The position numbers and the translations under genes were made by a program. 10,391 bases of DNA from NCBI GenBank assembly GCA_035291405.1, contig DATDSD010000014.1:1-10391 (forward strand), given 5' to 3'. Below, piece after piece: positions 6,730-10,391 of the stretch. The notes beneath the pieces are model-generated. The model saw only the letters and a program-made list of their open reading frames with translations. It did no database searches and was not told where the DNA came from. This DNA is from UBA12026 sp035291405 (GTDB lineage Bacteria; Patescibacteriota; Microgenomatia; UBA8517). Each line of letters starts with the position of its first letter. Within the stretch, counting starts at the first letter, position 1.

Positions 6730-7570
6730 ATTCTTTGATTTTTCCTTGCATTGTTCTTATTTCTTTAAGTGCTGATTTTGCCTCTTCACTTTTAATTGCT
6801 TTTGAATGCCAATTTGGATTATTTTCCATGAAATCAACTCCTTTACCTGGAATAGTTCTTGCAATAATTACGGTTGGGTTTTCATAAATTGCACGAGCTT
6901 TGTTACAAGCATCAACAATCTCTTCAATATTATGTCCATCAACTTCTAATGTGGCCCAGTTGAAAGCTTTGTATTTATCAGCCAAGGGTTCAAGGGGCAT
7001 TACTTCTTCAGTAAAACCATCTATTTGAATATTATTTCTGTCAACAATCATTGTTAGGTTAGAAAGATTGTTCTTTCCAGCAAAAGCCACAGCCTCCCAA
7101 TGATTTCCCTCATCGTGCTCTCCGTCTGATGTAATTACAAAAGTTCTAAATCTCATGTGGTCCATTTTTGCAGAAAGGGCAATTCCTGAAGCTTGGGCTA
7201 GACCAGAACCTAGTGGTCCAGAAGTTGTTTCAAGAGCAGGAAGAAATCTTTTGTCAGGATGTCCTTGTAAAATGCCCCCAAATTCCCCAAATTTCATCAG
7301 ATTTTTATGTTCAAAATAACCCACATGACTCATCACAGCATAACGAGCAGGACAGATGTGGCCATTTGAAAGAATAAGTCTATCTCTTTCTTCCCAATCA
7401 GGTTTGGTTGGATCATGCCTTAATACTCCATAATAAAGTGCAACCAAGACATCAACTATACCGAGTGAACCCGCAGGATGACCCGCTTCTGCTTTTAAAA
7501 TCATTTTGACTACATCCTGTCTTACTTCTTTAGAAATTTCTTGAAGTTCTTCAAGTGAGTATTTTTTCAT
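6719..7570 (-). CDS. Transketolase, N-terminal half (thiamine-diphosphate-binding domain)
   Basis: A 283-residue subunit with the complete diphosphate-binding domain of transketolase. Visible landmarks are AGHPAGSLGIVDVL (29-42), LSNGHICPARYA (67-78), LQGHPD (101-106), and TTSGPLGSGLAQASGIA (115-131). The Mg-thiamine-diphosphate motif begins SDGEHDEGNHWEA (148-160) and ends in DRNN (177-180). The segment TIPGKGVDFMENNPNWHSKA (239-258) carries the conserved late His255. The usual GDG reads SDG here. Length is typical for the N-half of split enzymes. It acts only together with the C-half, which is separated from it by the small membrane-protein gene. It starts 12 nt after the LOG gene stop, behind an A-rich stretch without a Shine-Dalgarno sequence, and is probably in the same transcript as pgk and gap. 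Alternative substrates for two-gene transketolases cannot be excluded. Confidence 0.95.
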   Translation of the reverse strand: MKKYSLEELQEISKEVRQDVVKMILKAEAGHPAGSLGIVDVLVALYYGVLRHDPTKPDWEERDRLILSNGHICPARYAVMSHVGYFEHKNLMKFGEFGGILQGHPDKRFLPALETTSGPLGSGLAQASGIALSAKMDHMRFRTFVITSDGEHDEGNHWEAVAFAGKNNLSNLTMIVDRNNIQIDGFTEEVMPLEPLADKYKAFNWATLEVDGHNIEEIVDACNKARAIYENPTVIIARTIPGKGVDFMENNPNWHSKAIKSEEAKSALKEIRTMQGKIKEYGE

Positions 7571-7582
7571 ATTTTTTAATTT

Positions 7583-8227
7583 CTATTTTGTAAATGCACC
7601 GTCAAATTTATCATTCTTGTTAATAGCACAATAAGGCCGTGAGGCTATACTTTTTTCAAATTTGTTAATTATTGGTAAAACATCTTCAACTTTGCTGGCT
7701 ATTTCAAAAACAGACATTTCTTTTGAATCAATGTTTAAATTTTTCTTCATTACATCAATTATCTCTATCCAGAAATCACCAAATAAAATAAAGGGTTTGT
7801 GACAACCAAAATAGAGTTTTGCCAAAACCCAAGCTGTCCCAAATTCCGAAATTGTCCCCGTTCCTCCTTTAAACATAATGAAGATATCTCCCATTTCCAT
7901 TAACTTAAACATTCTTTCAATGTAGTTGGTGGTTACTATTTCCTGATCTGGAATATTACCTACATACTTTCCCTCAAATCCTGGTGCATTAGTAGGATCA
8001 AAAGTCACCGTTATGGTTTTTCCGCTTCCCTGTTTTGCACCATTAGTTGCGGCCTCCATTACACCGGGCCCTCCTCCGTCAACTATCACATAACCCTCAC
8101 GAGCCAAAATTTCTGCAATTTTAAAAGCGTCGGTATATGTTTCGTTTGTTTCAGTAATGTCAGCATCGCCGAAGAAGGCAACGTTTTTAATAAACCCATC
8201 TTTATTTGAGTATTTCTTTTCTTCCAT
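7583..8227 (-). CDS. LOG-family protein (nucleoside 5'-monophosphate phosphoribohydrolase-like)
   Basis: A 214-residue cytosolic Rossmann-like protein of the LOG family, historically misnamed lysine decarboxylase. Characterised members hydrolyse the N-glycosidic bond of AMP, other nucleotides or cytokinin ribotides, giving a free base and ribose 5-phosphate. Visible motifs are VAFFGDADI (16-24), GGGPGVMEAA (51-60) which binds phosphate, Arg105 in NYIERMFKLM, and KGGTGTISE (120-128) with catalytic Glu128. The first residue of the usual PGGxGTxxE motif is Lys instead of Pro. Arg and Glu needed for catalysis are kept. The ORF starts 6 nt after the gap stop and ends 12 nt before the transketolase N-half, so it shares their operon, and transketolase chemistry uses pentose phosphates derived from ribose 5-phosphate. 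A pure nucleotide-binding role without hydrolysis remains possible. No Shine-Dalgarno sequence is seen. Confidence 0.88.
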   Translation of the reverse strand: MEEKKYSNKDGFIKNVAFFGDADITETNETYTDAFKIAEILAREGYVIVDGGGPGVMEAATNGAKQGSGKTITVTFDPTNAPGFEGKYVGNIPDQEIVTTNYIERMFKLMEMGDIFIMFKGGTGTISEFGTAWVLAKLYFGCHKPFILFGDFWIEIIDVMKKNLNIDSKEMSVFEIASKVEDVLPIINKFEKSIASRPYCAINKNDKFDGAFTK

Positions 8228-8233
8228 TTTATT

Positions 8234-9322
8234 TTAACTATTGTGAGCTAGTGTCAATGGATCACTTGGAGCCACACCACTTTCAAGATTTCTCCCAACT
8301 CTTATCACTTGTTCGATTAATCTATTGGCATATCCCCATTCATTGTCATACCATGCAAAAACCTTTACCATATTTCCCGCAACTACCTGCGTTAATGGTA
8401 GATCAACTATTGCCGACTCGCTTCTTCCGATGATGTCGCTTGATACCAAAAATCCATCGGAAACTGCTAATATTCCCTTGTAAATGGGATTTTTAACCGC
8501 TTCAATAAATGCATTATTTACCTCTTCCACTGTTACATCTTTCTTCAAAAGAAATGTAAAATCTGTTATTGACCCAGTGGCAACAGGGACGCGAAGAGCC
8601 ATTCCATCGAATAGTCCCTTTAACTCAGGTATCGTTTCAGTAACTGCAATTGCAGCTCCTGTGGTTGTTGGAACAATGTTAACTGCCGCTGCGCGACTAC
8701 GTCGTAAATCTTTATGACTTCCGTCCTGTAAATTTTGATCATCTGTATAACTATGAACTGTTGTCATCATTGCTTTTTCAATACCAAAGGCAGCATGCAT
8801 GACGGCAGCAACAGGGGCAACACAATTTGTTGTACAACTTGCGTTTGAAAGAACCATGGCATCCTTTTTAACTTCGTTAACTCCAATTACATATGTTCCC
8901 ACATTCCCCCCCTTACTTGGGGCTGAGATAATAACCCTCTTAGCTCCTCCAATTGCATGTTTTTTGGCATCTTCCTCCGAAGTAAATTTTCCAGTTGCCT
9001 CAATTACAACATCAACTCCATATTTCCCCCAAGGAATAAGAGCAGGATCCTTTTGAGCAAGAAGTGGAACATTAATGTTTCTTTCTGAAATTTTAAGGTT
9101 TCCAATTAATTCATCACTTTTTGTAGACTCATCAGCAACTACTTCACTCTCAAACTTCCTATACATTGTGTCGTAATTTACAAGGTGTGCCCAACCTGAA
9201 GCAGGCATAGAACCTGATGTGTTTATTGCACCAAAGGAAATATCACCAACGTGTTTGGATACTCCAATTCTGAAAGCTAATCTTCCAATCCTCCCAAATC
9301 CATTTATTCCAACTTTTACCAT
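8234..9322 (-). CDS. gap: Glyceraldehyde-3-phosphate dehydrogenase
   Basis: A 362-residue phosphorylating GAPDH, slightly longer than the usual 330-340. It converts glyceraldehyde 3-phosphate, phosphate and NAD(P)+ to 1,3-bisphosphoglycerate. The Rossmann motif NGFGRIGR is at 7-14. The catalytic Cys163 lies in SNASCTTNC and His190 in TTVHSYT. The phosphate-site segment TTTGAA (219-224) and the C-terminal WYDNEWGYANR (324-334) are intact. The residue after AIN, normally the Asp that contacts the adenosine ribose of NAD, is Thr35 (AINTSGSMPASGWAHL), so NADP or dual use is plausible. The insertion around 36-46 accounts for a few of the extra residues and a C-terminal extension (LESGVAPSDPLTLAHNS) for others. 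It follows pgk by 24 nt and precedes the LOG gene by 6 nt. The spacer holds a TATACT (9338-9343) that might be a weak internal promoter. No Shine-Dalgarno sequence is seen. Confidence 0.97.
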   Translation of the reverse strand: MVKVGINGFGRIGRLAFRIGVSKHVGDISFGAINTSGSMPASGWAHLVNYDTMYRKFESEVVADESTKSDELIGNLKISERNINVPLLAQKDPALIPWGKYGVDVVIEATGKFTSEEDAKKHAIGGAKRVIISAPSKGGNVGTYVIGVNEVKKDAMVLSNASCTTNCVAPVAAVMHAAFGIEKAMMTTVHSYTDDQNLQDGSHKDLRRSRAAAVNIVPTTTGAAIAVTETIPELKGLFDGMALRVPVATGSITDFTFLLKKDVTVEEVNNAFIEAVKNPIYKGILAVSDGFLVSSDIIGRSESAIVDLPLTQVVAGNMVKVFAWYDNEWGYANRLIEQVIRVGRNLESGVAPSDPLTLAHNS

Positions 9323-9346
9323 GGCAGTAATAACTTTAGTATAGAT

Positions 9347-10297
9347 TTAATTAGACATTGCTTCAATAGCAGGAAGTGTCTTGTGGCTTAAAAATTCTAA
9401 CATTGCTCCTCCACCAACTGAAACCCAATTAAATTTATCTATTAAATTATAATTTTGCAAACAAGTTTCAGTATCTCCACCACCTGCAATTTTAAATGCA
9501 GTTAGTTTACTTATATGTTCAAAGATTTCTCTAGTCCCCTGAGAATGCCCTTCATCCTCATATTTTCCTAATGCTCCTGCAAGTATCACTGTCCCAGCTG
9601 TACTTAGTTCTGCTTTAAACTTTTCAATTGTATTTAATGTAATATCTTCTTTATCTTGAACCAAGTTTCCGATAATTAGATTGCTTTTTTGATTTCTAAC
9701 AGATTCTAAAGATTCATCCCCAAAGTATTCAGGTAACCTCCCACCAACCAAAATTTTGTCATAGATATTACTTAGTTTCTTAGCCATCTCAACCTTATCT
9801 TCTTTTATTCCACTGATGACAACAATTACTGGTTTATCAAATTCTTTTCCTAAATTTTCTATTTCTTCCAAAAAATGAAAGCCAAAAGCAGAAGGCATAA
9901 GTTTAGGAAGACCAACAATTGAGGCATGACTCCTGTGAGAACTTGCAAAAGCATCATTTATAAAAACATCTCCAAGTGAAGCTAATTTTTTTGCAAAAAG
10001 AGGATCATTTTTTTCTTCTCCTTCATCAAATCTTAAATTTTCTGAAACGATTGCACCCCATTTATCAAAATAGGGTTGAAATTCTTTTAAACTTAATTCG
10101 GGAACAATCTTTCCTTCAGGTCTTCCCCTGTGTGCAATTACAATTATTTCAGAAGCTTTTCCTTTCAAATAATCCAATGTTTTACTTGAGGCTTTAAGCC
10201 TTAAATCATTTTCATTAAACTTTTTGATATCTAAATCCAAACGAACCAGAACTTTTTTGTTAGTTACATCTAAATCTGTAATTTTAGGCAAGTCCAT
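9347..10297 (-). CDS. pgk: Phosphoglycerate kinase, shortened and divergent
   Basis: A 316-residue PGK (usual length about 390-415) that makes ATP from 1,3-bisphosphoglycerate. The substrate half is well kept: VRLDLD (18-23, with Asp where Asn is usual), Arg33, AHRGRP (55-60), ENLRF (86-90) and NDAFASSHRSHASIVGLP (114-131). The nucleotide half is altered. The usual GGAKVxDK reads SGIKEDK (162-168), one residue shorter between the two Lys. The usual WNGPxGVFE reads LAGALGKYE (239-247), losing the Asn and Pro but keeping the Glu. The stretch between 190 and 235 lacks roughly 60-80 residues, including the segment with the usual LPVDVVVA strand. GGGDT (272-276) and SVGGGAMLEFL (293-303) remain. 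It heads the operon, and a -10 box ends 6 nt before its ATG. It is probably active, but a degenerate or changed function cannot be ruled out. The frame is intact, so this is not a simple frameshift. Confidence 0.93.
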   Translation of the reverse strand: MDLPKITDLDVTNKKVLVRLDLDIKKFNENDLRLKASSKTLDYLKGKASEIIVIAHRGRPEGKIVPELSLKEFQPYFDKWGAIVSENLRFDEGEEKNDPLFAKKLASLGDVFINDAFASSHRSHASIVGLPKLMPSAFGFHFLEEIENLGKEFDKPVIVVISGIKEDKVEMAKKLSNIYDKILVGGRLPEYFGDESLESVRNQKSNLIIGNLVQDKEDITLNTIEKFKAELSTAGTVILAGALGKYEDEGHSQGTREIFEHISKLTAFKIAGGGDTETCLQNYNLIDKFNWVSVGGGAMLEFLSHKTLPAIEAMSN

Positions 10298-10303
10298 AAT
10301 TTT

Positions 10304-10333
10304 ATTGTAACAAATCCCCCCTCATATTGACAT
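10304..10333 (-). promoter_or_regulatory. Putative pgk operon promoter
   Basis: On the minus strand TACAAT (10304-10309) stands 6 nt upstream of the pgk ATG, with a 4-of-6 match to the -35 box (ATGTCA, 10328-10333) at 18-bp spacing. The spacer contains a run of six G. The start of transcription would fall on or beside the ATG, so the mRNA would be essentially leaderless. Confidence 0.5.
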
Positions 10334-10355
10334 TCACACATACAGAGCCTAGAAT
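10327..10355 (+). promoter_or_regulatory. Near-consensus housekeeping promoter for the right-edge gene
   Basis: TTGACA (10327-10332, perfect -35) is followed after exactly 17 bp by TAGAAT (10350-10355, 5 of 6 to the -10 consensus). The ATG at 10363 is 7 nt downstream, so transcription should begin at or within a base or two of the start codon. The -35 box overlaps that of the divergent pgk promoter. Confidence 0.75.
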
Positions 10356-10362
10356 ACGGGCC

Positions 10363-10391
10363 ATGAGTCCATTAATCGAAATCAAATCAAG
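10363..10391 (+). CDS. Start of a plus-strand gene, cut by the window edge
   Basis: An ATG directly behind the strong promoter opens a frame of nine readable residues, MSPLIEIKS, before the sequence ends. This resembles the first residues of ABC transporter ATPases, which often open with PLIE-(I/V)-K followed by a Walker domain, but nine residues cannot establish a family. There is no Shine-Dalgarno sequence; the implied transcript is leaderless. The call as a gene rests mainly on the promoter and on the short distance to the divergent pgk. Confidence 0.45.

Noticed and set aside
5460..7570. Split transketolase as an assembly frameshift of one gene
   Set aside because: Each half has its own start and stop, complete domains, and a separate gene between them. 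Two-gene transketolases are an established arrangement.
1..10391. UGA recoding (as in Gracilibacteria/Absconditabacteria), prompted by no TGA among the eleven visible stops
   Set aside because: No gene has an in-frame UGA at glycine positions despite many conserved glycines. Stop choice of TAA and TAG is expected in AT-rich DNA, so the standard code fits.

Overview
The window looks like a piece of a Patescibacteria (Candidate Phyla Radiation) genome, most likely Microgenomates-like. It is AT-rich and very densely coded, with a transketolase split into two genes, a eukaryote-type class I aldolase, and short N-anchored surface proteins with Pro/Thr linkers. One of these ends in a four-Cys tail of a kind I recall from CPR secreted proteins. 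The taxon is inferred from gene style; there is no rRNA or other marker here. The standard genetic code fits: every complete gene stops with TAA or TAG, and no in-frame UGA is needed.

Almost everything on the minus strand is central carbon metabolism, so read it from right to left. Block 1 (10297 down to 5460) is pgk, gap, a LOG-family nucleotide phosphoribohydrolase-like gene, the transketolase N-half, a 90-aa Cys-rich one-helix membrane protein, and the transketolase C-half. Spacings run from 24 nt to an 11-nt overlap, so this is very probably one operon. Block 2 (4773 to 2779) is class I fructose-bisphosphate aldolase followed by a PfkB/ribokinase-family kinase. Block 3 (2017 to 1) is a D-2-hydroxyacid dehydrogenase followed one base later by an unrecognised helical protein that runs off the left edge (at least 345 aa).

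Two plus-strand genes (2055-2798 and 4797-5459) sit at the block boundaries. Each encodes a single-helix membrane-anchored extracytoplasmic protein. Each shares a very short divergent promoter region with the next metabolic block and runs into the tail of the preceding one, with a 20-nt overlap or zero gap. At the right edge another plus-strand gene begins at 10363, behind a near-consensus promoter that overlaps the pgk promoter.

Taken together, the genes suggest a pentose-to-triose route. LOG could release ribose 5-phosphate from nucleotides. Transketolase and aldolase would rearrange sugar phosphates. GAPDH and PGK would then make ATP. The PfkB kinase next to the aldolase could supply a missing phosphofructokinase-type step. 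This wiring is an inference from gene order and family chemistry. The most unusual details are the LOG-transketolase-GAPDH-PGK linkage, a shortened PGK with altered active-site motifs, a GAPDH lacking the usual NAD-selecting Asp, the small membrane protein between the transketolase halves, and -10 boxes only 6-9 nt from start codons, which imply leaderless mRNAs. No non-coding stretch exceeds about 65 bp. I saw no tRNA, rRNA, CRISPR, insertion sequence or clear intrinsic terminator.
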